From the NCBI RefSeq assembly GCF_029963765.1, contig NZ_JALBYU010000026.1, positions 18,702 through 82,701 of the forward strand: 64,000 nucleotides of DNA, in the 5' to 3' direction. This document shows, one piece after another, positions 30,623-39,863 of the stretch. The notes under the pieces are model-generated. The model was not told the DNA's origin. It made no database searches and saw only the letters and a program-made list of their open reading frames with translations. This DNA is from Pseudomonas sp. UYIF39 (lineage in GTDB: Bacteria > Pseudomonadota > Gammaproteobacteria > Pseudomonadales > Pseudomonadaceae). Position 1 is the stretch's first letter; the number at the start of each line of letters is the position of its first letter. The translations under genes were made by a program, and so were the position numbers.

Positions 30623-31639
30623 ATGTCGGAAAAAGACACCATCTCCATTCAACTGGTGCGTGAAGCGCTGTTGCAAAGTTGCGCCCCCGGTGCGACCACC
30701 GATGAGGCATTGAACAAGGTCGGCATCGATCCGGCATTGCTGCAAACCACCGATGCCCGCGTCCCGGCCACAGCTTATGCGCGTCTGTGGCGTTTACTGG
30801 CGCGGCGTGGGGACGACGAGTTTTTTGGCATGGACCCGCGCAAGCTCAAGTCCGGCAGCCTGGAGTTTCTCTGTCGCTGCTCTATGGTCCAGCCGAGCCT
30901 GGCCGCCGGTCTGACCTCGGGCTTGAGCTTTTTGTCGTTGATGCTCGAACACCTGCCCGCACAGCTGGTTCGTCAGCAAAGCCTGGCGGAAATCGTCCTG
31001 CTCGAAGACGACCAGGACCCGCGCCGCGCCTTCACTTATTTCACTTACTGGATGATCGTTCACGGCGTCGCCTGCTGGCTGGCGGGGCGGCGGATTCCGA
31101 TCCTGGCCATCGAGTTGCGCTGCCCGGCACCGGACTTCTGCGATGACTATCAGGTGATGTTTTCCGAGAACCTGCGTTTCGACCGGCCGCGCACACGGAT
31201 GATTTTCTCCGCCGAGTGCCTGGACTTGCCGATCAAGCGCAGTCCGGAAGAACTCAAGCGTTTCCTGGCCCATGCGCCGGCCAATATTCTGGTCAAGTAC
31301 CGCGCCCCGGAGAGCCTGGCCAGCCGGATAAAGCATGATTTACGGCAACTGCCCGCCGAACACTGGCCGGAAACCGAACCCCTGGCGCAACAGTTGTGTA
31401 TGTCGGCTTCCACCCTGCGTCGGCGCCTGGCTGAAGAGGGCCAGACTTACCAGGGGCTCAAGGACAGCGTGCGCAAGGAATTGGCGATTGTCTGGCTCGC
31501 CGAACCTGCGATTAGCTTCGCCGAGATCGCCACGCGGCTGGGGTTTGCCGATACCAGCTCTTTCTACAAGGCGTTTCGCAAGTGGTCCGGGTCAAATCCG
31601 GGGCATTACCGCAGCCTGATCCTCAATGAGGCTGACTGA
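30623..31639 (+). CDS. AraC family transcriptional regulator (OruR/ArgR-type N-terminal domain)
   Basis: 338 residues. Residues 1 to about 210 form the PF12625-type sensor region (LRRGDDEFFGM-like and LEFLCRCSMVQPSL). The C-terminal AraC HTH follows: AQQLCMSASTLRRRLAEEGQ then FAEIATRLGFADTSSFYKAF. The ATG at 30623 gives the usual N-terminus MSEKDTISIQLVREALLQSC; longer starts run into the REPIN. It lies just upstream of, and in the same direction as, the acyl-CoA operon from 31889, making it the best candidate activator of that operon. The effector is unknown. Confidence 0.87.
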   Translation: MSEKDTISIQLVREALLQSCAPGATTDEALNKVGIDPALLQTTDARVPATAYARLWRLLARRGDDEFFGMDPRKLKSGSLEFLCRCSMVQPSLAAGLTSGLSFLSLMLEHLPAQLVRQQSLAEIVLLEDDQDPRRAFTYFTYWMIVHGVACWLAGRRIPILAIELRCPAPDFCDDYQVMFSENLRFDRPRTRMIFSAECLDLPIKRSPEELKRFLAHAPANILVKYRAPESLASRIKHDLRQLPAEHWPETEPLAQQLCMSASTLRRRLAEEGQTYQGLKDSVRKELAIVWLAEPAISFAEIATRLGFADTSSFYKAFRKWSGSNPGHYRSLILNEAD

Positions 31640-31668
31640 TCCGAAGCCTGTGGTGTCTGGGCTGACGC

Positions 31669-31735
31669 TATCGCGAGCAAGCTCGCTCCCACAGGGGGAC
31701 GCATTCCAAATGTGGGAGCGAGCTTGCTCGCGATG
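31669..31735. repeat. REPIN, family A
   Basis: Inverted pair TATCGCGAGCAAGCTCGCTC and its complement around a short spacer, after the AraC gene. Confidence 0.9.
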
Positions 31736-31888
31736 ACGCCCTTACAGGCGCCACATCTCTCAAATCTTGGCCAAACCAGTCACGCAACTTGATAGCTTTG
31801 ACCATTGTCCCGCGCCCCGCGCAGAGCGAGTATTTCCCTGTTATTCAAGGTTCCCCCAGCCTAATAAAAATACAAAGGGATTCTGGCA

Positions 31889-33553
31889 ATGCGCGATTAT
31901 TTGTCTGCTACATCACAGTTCAATTATCAGCACACCGTCGACGCCGCACTCGCGGGCGATTTGACTGCCCTCAATGCCTGTGTCGAGTGTTGCGACCGGC
32001 ATGCCTTGCCGGGGCGCATCGCACTGTTCTGGGAAGGCCGCGACGGCGCCAGCGCGACCTACACCTTCAGCGACTTGCAGGACAAAGCTGCGCGATTCGC
32101 CAATTTCCTGCTGGCCCAAGGCGTGAAAAAAGGCGACAAGGTGGCCGGTCTCCTGCCACGTAACATCGAATTGCTGATCACCGTATTCGCCACCTGGCGC
32201 ATCGGCGCGGTCTACCAGCCGCTGTTCACGGCATTCGGCCCCAAAGCCATCGAACACCGCCTCAGCTCCTCTGGCGCCAAAGTGGTGGTCACCGACGCGG
32301 GCAATCGCTCCAAACTCTCTGAAGTCGCCGACTGCCCGACCATCGTCACCGTCGCTGGCCCCAAAGGCCAAGGCATTGTCCGCGGCGATTACAGCTTCTG
32401 GGCCGAACTGGCCAATTATTCTGCTGAGTGCGAACCGGTCCTGCTGACCGGTGAAGACCCGTTCCTGCTGATGTTCACCTCGGGCACCACCGGTCCGTCG
32501 AAAGCGCTGTCCGTTCCGCTCAAGGCCATCGTCGCCTTCCAGAGCTACACCCGTGACGCCGTGGACTTGCGCCCTGAAGACGCCTTCTGGAACGTCGCCG
32601 ATCCGGGCTGGGCCTATGGCATCTATTTCGGTGTTACAGGTCCCATGGCCATGGGGCATCCGATCACCTTTTACGATGGCCCGTTCACCCTCGAAAGCAC
32701 CTGCCGGGTGATCAACAAATACGGTATCACCAACCTCACCGGTTCGCCGACGGCCTATCGCCTGTTGATCGCGGGTGGCGACGAGTTCGCCCGCTCGATC
32801 AAGGGCAAGCTGCGCATTGTCAGCAGTGCCGGCGAGCCGCTGAATCCGGAAGTGATTCGCTGGTTTGCCGACAACCTCGGTGTGGTCATTCACGATCATT
32901 ACGGCCAGACCGAACTGGGCATGGTCCTGTGCAATCACCATGCTCTGGAGCATCCGGTCCACATGGGCGCCGCCGGTTTCACTTCGCCAGGTCACCGCAT
33001 TGTGGTGCTGGACGACGAGTACAAAGAACTCGGCGTCGGCCAGCCGGGCATTCTGGCCATCGATCGTACCCAGTCGCCGATGTGCTGGTTCGCCGGTTAC
33101 GAAGGCGCACCGACCAAGGCCTTCGTCGGCAACTATTACCTGAGCGGCGACACCGTCGAGTGGAACCCGGACGGCAGCATCAGTTTCGTTGGTCGCAGCG
33201 ACGACGTGATCACCACCTCCGGTTATCGCGTCGGTCCGTTCGACGTGGAAAGCGCGTTGATCGAACACCCGGCCGTGGTCGAAGCGGCAGTGGTCGGCAA
33301 ACCCGATCCAGAGCGTACCGAACTGGTCAAAGCCTTTGTCGTGCTCAGCGCGCAATACCGCGCTGCACCGGAACTGGCCGAAGAACTGCGTCAACACGTG
33401 CGCAAACGACTGGCCGCGCACTCGTACCCTCGTGAAATCGAATTTGTCAGCGAATTGCCGAAAACCCCTAGCGGCAAATTGCAGCGCTTTATCTTGCGCA
33501 ACCAGGAAATCGCCAAGGCTCAAGAGGCCGCCGCGAAGAACGTTTCAGCTTGA
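31889..33553 (+). CDS. AMP-forming acyl-CoA synthetase (short/branched-chain type)
   Basis: 554 residues, adenylate-forming enzyme that activates a carboxylic acid to its CoA thioester. Seen: P-loop LMFTSGTTGPSKALSVPLKA (near residue 195), DHYGQTELGM, the hinge FVGRSDDVITTSGYRVGPFD, and PKTPSGKLQRFILR with the C-terminal catalytic Lys. The GYRVGPFDVE form is typical of acetyl/propionyl/medium-chain synthetases. It is first of five genes equivalent in order to P. putida PP_2213-PP_2217, linked there to short-chain acid and isoleucine-derived acyl-CoA metabolism. The exact substrate cannot be told. Confidence 0.9.
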   Translation: MRDYLSATSQFNYQHTVDAALAGDLTALNACVECCDRHALPGRIALFWEGRDGASATYTFSDLQDKAARFANFLLAQGVKKGDKVAGLLPRNIELLITVFATWRIGAVYQPLFTAFGPKAIEHRLSSSGAKVVVTDAGNRSKLSEVADCPTIVTVAGPKGQGIVRGDYSFWAELANYSAECEPVLLTGEDPFLLMFTSGTTGPSKALSVPLKAIVAFQSYTRDAVDLRPEDAFWNVADPGWAYGIYFGVTGPMAMGHPITFYDGPFTLESTCRVINKYGITNLTGSPTAYRLLIAGGDEFARSIKGKLRIVSSAGEPLNPEVIRWFADNLGVVIHDHYGQTELGMVLCNHHALEHPVHMGAAGFTSPGHRIVVLDDEYKELGVGQPGILAIDRTQSPMCWFAGYEGAPTKAFVGNYYLSGDTVEWNPDGSISFVGRSDDVITTSGYRVGPFDVESALIEHPAVVEAAVVGKPDPERTELVKAFVVLSAQYRAAPELAEELRQHVRKRLAAHSYPREIEFVSELPKTPSGKLQRFILRNQEIAKAQEAAAKNVSA

Positions 33554-33566
33554 ATCCAAGGAAACA

Positions 33567-34331
33567 ATGATGCAGATCGAAAACAAGGTTTTTCTCGTCA
33601 CCGGCGGTGCGTCCGGCCTCGGTGCGGCCACCGCTGAAATGCTGGTCGCGGCGGGCGCCAAAGTGATGCTGGTGGACATGAACGCCGAAGCCGTTGCGGC
33701 CCAGGCTGAACGTCTTGGCGCGCAAAGCGTGGTGGCGGACATCAGCAACGAAGCCGCGGCGCAAGCCGCTGTGCAGGCGACGGTCAAAGCCTTCGGTGGC
33801 CTGAATGGTCTGGTCAACTGCGCTGGTATCGTGCGCGGTGAGAAGATCCTCGGTAAGAACGGTCCACACGTGTTGGCCAATTTCAGCCAGGTGATCGACG
33901 TCAACCTGATCGGCAGTTTCAACATGCTGCGCCTGGCCGCTGCGGCGATTGCCGAAACCGAAGCAGATGTTGATGGCGAGCGCGGTGTAATCATCAACAC
34001 CGCCTCGGCTGCAGCCTATGACGGCCAGATCGGCCAGGCTGCGTATGCCGCCTCCAAAGGCGCGATCGTCAGCCTGACCTTGCCCGCCGCTCGTGAACTG
34101 GCGCGCTTCGGCATCCGCGTGATGACCATCGCCCCCGGCATTTTCGAAACCCCGATGATGGCCGGCATGGCTCCGGAAGTCCGCGCGTCCCTGGCGGCCG
34201 GCGTGCCGTTTCCGCCACGTTTGGGCAAACCGAGCGAGTATGCCGGGCTGGTCAGGCATATCATTGAAAACAGCATGCTCAATGGCGAGGTGATCCGTCT
34301 CGATGGCGCCTTGCGCATGGCCGCCAAATAA
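33567..34331 (+). CDS. SDR dehydrogenase, 3-hydroxyacyl-CoA dehydrogenase type II (HSD17B10-like)
   Basis: 254 residues. NAD-binding site LVTGGASGLGAAT at the N-terminus, NCAGIVRGEK, and the catalytic Ser...Tyr-x-x-x-Lys as NTASAAAYDGQIGQAAYAAS followed by K. It closely resembles human HSD17B10, which oxidises 2-methyl-3-hydroxybutyryl-CoA in isoleucine breakdown. The start is one of two adjacent ATGs (33567 or 33570) with AAGG upstream. Second gene of the operon, supplying the ketoacyl-CoA for the thiolase that follows 12 bases later. Confidence 0.9.
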   Translation: MMQIENKVFLVTGGASGLGAATAEMLVAAGAKVMLVDMNAEAVAAQAERLGAQSVVADISNEAAAQAAVQATVKAFGGLNGLVNCAGIVRGEKILGKNGPHVLANFSQVIDVNLIGSFNMLRLAAAAIAETEADVDGERGVIINTASAAAYDGQIGQAAYAASKGAIVSLTLPAARELARFGIRVMTIAPGIFETPMMAGMAPEVRASLAAGVPFPPRLGKPSEYAGLVRHIIENSMLNGEVIRLDGALRMAAK

Positions 34332-34343
34332 GGAGGATTTGTC

Positions 34344-35537
34344 ATGACTATTTCCAACGATCCCATTGTTATCGTCAGCGCCGTCCGCACCCCGATGGGT
34401 GGTTTCCAGGGCGAACTGAAAAGCCTGACCGCACCGCAACTCGGTGCTGCGGCGATTCGCGCTGCTGTCGAGCGTGCCGGTGTGGCGCCAGACTCGGTTG
34501 AAGAAGTGCTGTTCGGTTGCGTCCTGTCCGCCGGCCTCGGCCAGGCCCCGGCGCGCCAAGCCGCACTGGGCGCCGGGCTGGATAAATCGACCCGTTGCAC
34601 CACTCTGAACAAAATGTGCGGTTCGGGCATGGAAGCGGCCATTCTGGCCCACGACATCCTGGTGGCCGGCAGCGCCGACGTGGTCGTCGCCGGCGGCATG
34701 GAAAGCATGTCCAACGCCCCGTATCTGCTGGACCGCGCCCGCAGCGGTTACCGCATGGGCCACGGTCGTGTGCTTGATCACATGTTCCTCGACGGTCTGG
34801 AAGACGCTTACGACAAAGGTCGCCTGATGGGCACCTACGCCGAGGATTGCGCTGAAACCAACGGTTTCACCCGCGAAGCCCAGGACGCGTTTGCCATTGC
34901 CTCGACCACCCGCGCGCAGCAGGCGATCAAGGACGGCAGTTTCAAAGACGAGATCGTGCCGCTCACCGTGACCGTCGGCAAAGAGCAGGTGCTGATCAGC
35001 AACGACGAACAACCACCGAAAGCCAAACTGGACAAGATCGCTTCCTTGAAACCGGCGTTCCGCGACGGCGGCACGGTGACGGCGGCGAACTCCAGCTCCA
35101 TTTCCGATGGTGCTGCGGCGCTGGTGTTGATGCGCCGTTCCGAAGCTGAAAAGCGCAGTTTGAAACCGCTGGCAGTGATTCACGGCCACGCCGCGTTTGC
35201 CGACACCCCGGGCCTGTTCCCGGTGGCACCGGTGGGCGCGATCGAGAAGCTGATGAAAAAAACCGGCTGGTCGCTGGACGAAGTCGATCTGGTCGAAGTC
35301 AACGAAGCCTTCGCCGTGGTCAGTCTTGTGACCATGACCAAACTGGAAATTCCCCACGAGAAGGTCAACGTTCACGGCGGCGCTTGCGCCCTCGGTCACC
35401 CGATTGGTGCGTCTGGCGCGCGGATCCTAGTGACCTTGCTCTCGGCCTTGCGCCAGAAAGGCCTGAAGCGCGGCGTTGCAGCGATCTGCATCGGCGGCGG
35501 TGAAGCCACGGCCATGGCCGTTGAATGCCTGTACTAA
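34344..35537 (+). CDS. Acetyl-CoA acyltransferase (thiolase)
   Basis: 397 residues, degradative-type thiolase that cleaves 3-ketoacyl-CoA (2-methylacetoacetyl-CoA in the isoleucine route) to acetyl-CoA and a shortened acyl-CoA. The active-site nucleophile is Cys92 (NKMCGSGMEAA). The C-terminal active site holds VNEAFAVVS, GGACALGHPIGASGARI and the second Cys in CIGGGEATAMA. A strong AAGGAGG precedes the ATG. Third in the operon. In P. putida the corresponding gene is called fadAx. Confidence 0.92.
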   Translation: MTISNDPIVIVSAVRTPMGGFQGELKSLTAPQLGAAAIRAAVERAGVAPDSVEEVLFGCVLSAGLGQAPARQAALGAGLDKSTRCTTLNKMCGSGMEAAILAHDILVAGSADVVVAGGMESMSNAPYLLDRARSGYRMGHGRVLDHMFLDGLEDAYDKGRLMGTYAEDCAETNGFTREAQDAFAIASTTRAQQAIKDGSFKDEIVPLTVTVGKEQVLISNDEQPPKAKLDKIASLKPAFRDGGTVTAANSSSISDGAAALVLMRRSEAEKRSLKPLAVIHGHAAFADTPGLFPVAPVGAIEKLMKKTGWSLDEVDLVEVNEAFAVVSLVTMTKLEIPHEKVNVHGGACALGHPIGASGARILVTLLSALRQKGLKRGVAAICIGGGEATAMAVECLY

Positions 35538-35546
35538 GGAATCACT

Positions 35547-36674
35547 ATGCTCCCGACTGACGAACAACTTCAGATCAGCGACGCGGCGCGGCAGTTTGCC
35601 CAGGAACGGCTGAAACCGTTCGCCGCCGAATGGGACCGCGAGCATCGCTTCCCCAAGGAAGCCATCGGCGAGATGGCGGAACTGGGCTTCTTCGGCATGT
35701 TGGTGCCGGAAGAGTGGGGCGGTTGCGACACCGGTTACCTGGCCTACGCCATGGCCCTGGAAGAAATCGCGGCCGGCGACGGCGCCTGCTCGACCATCAT
35801 GAGCGTGCACAACTCGGTGGGTTGCGTGCCGATTCTGAAGTACGGCAACGACGACCAGAAAGAACGCTTCCTCAAACCCTTGGCCAGCGGCTCGATGCTC
35901 GGGGCTTTTGCCCTCACCGAACCGCAGGCCGGCTCCGACGCCAGCGGCTTGAAAACCCGCGCGCGTCTGGAAGGCGATCACTACGTGTTGAATGGCTGCA
36001 AACAGTTCATCACCTCCGGGCAGAACGCCGGGGTGGTGATTGTGTTCGCCGTGACTGATCCGAGTGCCGGCAAGCGTGGCATCACGGCGCTGATCGTGCC
36101 CACCGATTCACCGGGCTACAAAGTCGCACGGGTCGAAGACAAGCTCGGCCAGCATGCGTCCGACACCTGCCAGATCCTGTTCGAAGACGTGAAGGTGCCG
36201 GTGGCCAACCGCTTGGGCGAGGAGGGCGAAGGTTATCGAATCGCCCTGGCCAACCTCGAAGGCGGCCGGGTCGGCATCGCTTCGCAGTCGGTGGGCATGG
36301 CCCGCGCCGCGTTCGAAGCCGCCCGCGACTACGCCCGAGAGCGTGAAAGCTTCGGCAAGCCAATCATCGAACATCAAGCGGTCGCGTTCCGCCTGGCGGA
36401 CATGGCAACCCAAATCGCTGTGGCCCGGCAGATGGTGCATTACGCGGCGGCATTAAGAGACAGCGGCAAGCCGGCCTTGGTCGAAGCGTCCATGGCCAAG
36501 CTGTTCGCCTCGGAAATGGCCGAGAAGGTGTGCTCCGCAGCCTTGCAAACCCTCGGTGGTTACGGATACTTGAACGATTTCCCGCTGGAGCGGATCTACC
36601 GCGACGTGCGGGTCTGCCAGATCTACGAAGGCACCAGCGATATTCAGCGCATGGTCATTTCGCGCAATCTTTGA
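35547..36674 (+). CDS. Short/branched-chain acyl-CoA dehydrogenase
   Basis: 375 residues, FAD enzyme making the alpha,beta double bond of an acyl-CoA and passing electrons to ETF. Seen: FGMLVPEEWGGCDTGYLAYA, FALTEPQAGSDASGLKT, RESFGKPIIEHQAVAFRLAD, and the catalytic base Glu361 in QIYEGTSDIQRM near the C-terminus, the position found in short- and medium-chain members. It starts 9 bases after the thiolase gene. In the proposed isoleucine route it would act on 2-methylbutyryl-CoA. Confidence 0.92.
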   Translation: MLPTDEQLQISDAARQFAQERLKPFAAEWDREHRFPKEAIGEMAELGFFGMLVPEEWGGCDTGYLAYAMALEEIAAGDGACSTIMSVHNSVGCVPILKYGNDDQKERFLKPLASGSMLGAFALTEPQAGSDASGLKTRARLEGDHYVLNGCKQFITSGQNAGVVIVFAVTDPSAGKRGITALIVPTDSPGYKVARVEDKLGQHASDTCQILFEDVKVPVANRLGEEGEGYRIALANLEGGRVGIASQSVGMARAAFEAARDYARERESFGKPIIEHQAVAFRLADMATQIAVARQMVHYAAALRDSGKPALVEASMAKLFASEMAEKVCSAALQTLGGYGYLNDFPLERIYRDVRVCQIYEGTSDIQRMVISRNL

Positions 36675-36688
36675 GAAGGAAGCTACTT

Positions 36689-37462
36689 GTGAACTACGAA
36701 ACGATTTTGCTGGAAACCCACGGTCGTGTGGGCCTGATCACCCTGAACCGTCAGCAGGCGCTGAATGCGTTGAACGCGCAGATCGTCAGCGAGCTGAACC
36801 ACGCCCTCGATGGCCTGGAAGCCGATTCAAACATCGGCTGCATCGTGCTGACCGGCTCGAAAAAAGCCTTCGCGGCCGGCGCCGATATCAAGGAAATGGC
36901 CGAACTGACCTACCCGCAGATCTACCTCGACGACCTGTTCAGCGACAGCGATCGCGTGGCTAACCGCCGCAAGCCGATCATTGCCGCCGTCAACGGTTAC
37001 GCCTTGGGCGGTGGATGTGAACTGGCGCTGATGTGCGACTTCATCCTGGCCGGCGACAACGCCAAATTCGGTCAGCCGGAAATCAACCTCGGCGTACTGC
37101 CGGGCATGGGCGGCACCCAGCGCTTGACCCGCGCGGTGGGCAAGGCCAAGGCCATGGAAATGTGCCTCAGCGGTCGACTGATCGATGCGGTGGAAGCGGA
37201 GCGTTGCGGGATTGTGGCGCGGATTGTTCCGGCTGATGAGCTGCTGGAAGAAGCGTTGAAAGTCGCGGCGCTGATTGCCAAGAAGTCGTTGCCGATTGCG
37301 ATGATGATCAAGGAAAGCGTCAACCGCGCATTTGAAGTGAGCCTGTCGGAAGGTGTGCGCTTTGAGCGTCGGGTGTTCCATGCGGCGTTTGCGACGCAGG
37401 ATCAGAAGGAAGGGATGGCGGCGTTTATTGCCAAGCGTGAGGCCGAGTTCCAAGGTAAGTGA
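36689..37462 (+). CDS. Enoyl-CoA hydratase
   Basis: 257 residues, crotonase fold. It adds water to a trans-2-enoyl-CoA. Oxyanion segment KAFAAGADIKEM, then GYALGGGCELALMCDFILAG and GQPEINLGVLPGMGGTQRL carry both catalytic Glu residues of true hydratases. The GTG at 36689 is chosen because AAGGA lies 8 bases before it; the longer frame overlaps the previous gene. Last gene of the five-gene plus-strand operon. Confidence 0.92.
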   Translation: MNYETILLETHGRVGLITLNRQQALNALNAQIVSELNHALDGLEADSNIGCIVLTGSKKAFAAGADIKEMAELTYPQIYLDDLFSDSDRVANRRKPIIAAVNGYALGGGCELALMCDFILAGDNAKFGQPEINLGVLPGMGGTQRLTRAVGKAKAMEMCLSGRLIDAVEAERCGIVARIVPADELLEEALKVAALIAKKSLPIAMMIKESVNRAFEVSLSEGVRFERRVFHAAFATQDQKEGMAAFIAKREAEFQGK

Positions 37463-37482
37463 TGTAGCGTCCTCACTGACGT

Positions 37483-37591
37483 CATCGCGAGCAAGCTCGC
37501 TCCCACAGTGGATTAGCGGTGTTCACAGATCTTGTGTACACAGAAGAACCCTGTGGGAGCGAGCTTGTCTCCGGGCGGCGATCCGACGATG
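37483..37591. repeat. Chimeric REPIN, family A with an altered right half
   Basis: The left arm is a normal family-A copy (TCATCGCGAGCAAGCTCGCT). The right arm starts GTGGGAGCGAGCTTG but continues TCTCCGGGCGGCGATCCGAC instead of CTCGCGAT. The same altered half, identical over about 40 bases, recurs at 50849-50887. It lies between two convergent operons. Confidence 0.8.
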
Positions 37592-37601
37592 CTTTTGGGC
37601 A

Positions 37602-38753
37602 TCACACCAAGTAGTGCTTCAGCTCCCGAGCAATCACCATCCGCTGTATCTCGCTCGACCCTTCATAAATCTGCGTAATCCGCGCATCCCGGTAATAACG
37701 CTCTACCGGGTAATCCTCCAGATACCCGTACCCGCCATGAATCTGCATCGCCGACGAACACACTTTCTCGGCCATCTCGGATGCAAACAGCTTCGCCTGT
37801 GAAGCCTCCGACAGACACGGCTTGCCGGCACTGCGCAACCGCGCGGCATGCAGGATCAGTAAACGTGCAGCATTCAACCGGGTGTGCATGTCGGCCAGCA
37901 TGTTGGCGATGCTCTGGTGCTCGATGATCGGCTTGTTGAACTGCACCCGATCCCGCGAGTAGGCCAGCGCCGCTTCAAATGCCGCGCGAGCAATGCCCAA
38001 CGCCTGCGCCGCGATGCCGATGCGGCCGCCTTCAAGGTTCGACAGGGCGATTGCCAAACCTTTGCCGCGCTCACCCAACAGGTTGGCTTCGGGAATCGTG
38101 CAGTTGCTCAGGGTCACCGCGCAGGTATCGGAAGCACGGATGCCCATCTTGTGTTCGGTGCGATCAACGATGAAACCGGTTGTATCGGTTGGCACCAGGA
38201 ACGCCGAGATGCCGCGCTTGCCCAGGTCCGGATCGGTCACCGCGAACACGATGGCCAGTTTCGCCCGTTTGCCATTGCTGACGAATTGCTTGGCGCCGTT
38301 GATCACCCACTGACCATCGCGCAGTTCGGCGCGGGTGCGCAGGTTGTGGGCTTCGGAACCGGCCTGCGGTTCGGTCAGGCAGAAGCAGCCGATGGCCTGT
38401 CCGCTGGCCAGATCCGGTAGCCAGGTCTGTTTCTGTTCTTCAGTGCCGTAGTTGAGGACCGGACCGCAGCCCACTGAGTTGTGAATGCTCATCAGTGCGC
38501 CCGTGGCGCCGTCGCCGGCCGAAATCTCTTCCACCGCCAAGGCGTAGGCGACGTAATCGACATAGGTGCCGCCCCATTCCTCAGGCACCACCATGCCCAG
38601 CAGACCCAGTTCGCCCATTTTCGCCACCAGACCGTCATCGATCCAGCCGGCCTTTTCCCAGGCCTGTGCGTGGGGTGCGATTTCGCCGCGGGCAAAGTCC
38701 CGGGCCATGTCGCGGATCATGACTTGCTCTTCGCTCAATTCGATATCGTGCAT
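37602..38753 (-). CDS. Acyl-CoA dehydrogenase (isobutyryl-CoA dehydrogenase-like)
   Basis: 383 residues. Seen: LGMVVPEEWGGTYVDYVAYA, FCLTEPQAGSEAHNLRTRAE, RVQFNKPIIEHQSIANMLAD, and catalytic Glu364 in QIYEGSSEIQRMVIAREL. It lies 3 bases after a 3-hydroxyisobutyryl-CoA hydrolase gene on the same strand. Since that hydrolase is specific to valine breakdown, isobutyryl-CoA is the likely substrate. It is convergent with the plus-strand operon. Confidence 0.9.
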   Translation of the reverse strand: MHDIELSEEQVMIRDMARDFARGEIAPHAQAWEKAGWIDDGLVAKMGELGLLGMVVPEEWGGTYVDYVAYALAVEEISAGDGATGALMSIHNSVGCGPVLNYGTEEQKQTWLPDLASGQAIGCFCLTEPQAGSEAHNLRTRAELRDGQWVINGAKQFVSNGKRAKLAIVFAVTDPDLGKRGISAFLVPTDTTGFIVDRTEHKMGIRASDTCAVTLSNCTIPEANLLGERGKGLAIALSNLEGGRIGIAAQALGIARAAFEAALAYSRDRVQFNKPIIEHQSIANMLADMHTRLNAARLLILHAARLRSAGKPCLSEASQAKLFASEMAEKVCSSAMQIHGGYGYLEDYPVERYYRDARITQIYEGSSEIQRMVIARELKHYLV

Positions 38754-38756
38754 GGC

Positions 38757-39863
38757 TCAGCTCCCGCTTTGGTCAAAACCCGTGAAGAAACTCGCGACGT
38801 GCTCGGCGTCCAGCGCCTGCAAGGTCGGCGGGTTCCAGCGCGGTTTCTTGTCTTTGTCGATCAGCAAGGCGCGCACGCCTTCGATCAGGTCGCCGCGCTC
38901 GAACCACTGACGGTCCAGGTGCAGCTCAAGGGCGAAGCAGTCTTCCAGACTCAAGTGCCGACCACGACGGAGCATTTCCAGGGTCACGCCCATGGCCAGC
39001 GGTGAACGGCTTTCCAGCAGGTCGGCGGTGGTCGTGGCCCACTCGTGGCTGTCGGCGACCGTTACTTCACGCAATTGCTCAACAATACTCGGCACATCGG
39101 GCAGGGCGAAGAAGTGATCGATGGCCGGGCGCAACGCCGCCAAAGGTGGTGCCGGCAGTTGTTGCACGGCGAGTTTCGCCAGCAGGCCTTGAAGGTCCTT
39201 CAACGGTGTTTCGTGCCATTCGAGCTGATCGAGTTGCTCGTCGAGAGTGCCCAGCCTGTCGCTTTCCAGGTACCAGTCGGCCAGGCCGCAATAGAGCGCA
39301 TCGGCCGCGCGGATCTGCATGCCGCTGACGCCTAGGTAAATCCCCAGTTCACCGGGAACGCGTGGCAGGAAATGGCTGCCACCGACATCCGGGAAATAAC
39401 CGATCGCCACTTCCGGCATTGCCAGACGGCTTTTCTCGGTGACCACCCGCAAGTCAGCGCCTTGCACCAGGCCCATGCCGCCACCCAGGACAAAACCGTC
39501 CATCAAGGCGAGCACAGGTTTGCAGTAATGGTGAATCGCGAGGTCGAGGGCGTATTCCTCAACGAAGAAATCTTCGTGCAGCGTGTCGCTGTTTTTGAAG
39601 CTGTCGTACAGCGAACGGATGTCGCCGCCGGCACAGAACGCCTTCTCGCCAGCACCGCGCAATACCACTGCGTGTACGTGCGGATCCAGTGCCCAGGCGT
39701 CGAGCTGACGCTGCAGATGGCGCACCATGTCCAGGGTAATGGCGTTGAGGCCGGCGGGGCGATTGAGGGTCAGGTGACCGATGTGGTTGCGAACCTCGGC
39801 CAGCACTTCGTTTTGCGTGGCATCCTTGGACGAAGTCCCCTTCGATGAAACCTGAGCAGTCAT
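38757..39863 (-). CDS. 3-hydroxyisobutyryl-CoA hydrolase
   Basis: 368 residues, crotonase superfamily, longer than hydratases as usual for this enzyme. It releases 3-hydroxyisobutyrate in valine breakdown. Seen: AEVRNHIGHLTLNRPAGLNA, GAGEKAFCAGGDIRSLYDS, DGFVLGGGMGLVQGADLRVV and MPEVAIGYFPDVGGSHFLPR. The ATG at 39863 has GGGAG upstream; the longer frame to 40199 has no support. First gene of the two-gene minus-strand operon. Confidence 0.92.
   Translation of the reverse strand: MTAQVSSKGTSSKDATQNEVLAEVRNHIGHLTLNRPAGLNAITLDMVRHLQRQLDAWALDPHVHAVVLRGAGEKAFCAGGDIRSLYDSFKNSDTLHEDFFVEEYALDLAIHHYCKPVLALMDGFVLGGGMGLVQGADLRVVTEKSRLAMPEVAIGYFPDVGGSHFLPRVPGELGIYLGVSGMQIRAADALYCGLADWYLESDRLGTLDEQLDQLEWHETPLKDLQGLLAKLAVQQLPAPPLAALRPAIDHFFALPDVPSIVEQLREVTVADSHEWATTTADLLESRSPLAMGVTLEMLRRGRHLSLEDCFALELHLDRQWFERGDLIEGVRALLIDKDKKPRWNPPTLQALDAEHVASFFTGFDQSGS

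Noticed and set aside
31913..33523. 536-codon minus-strand frame opposite the acyl-CoA synthetase
   Set aside because: Antisense shadow; the synthetase has all adenylate-forming motifs.
33489..35399. 636-codon minus-strand open frame opposite the SDR and thiolase genes
   Set aside because: It is rich in His, Gly and Arg, as expected of antisense translation, and lies over two clear enzymes with ribosome sites.
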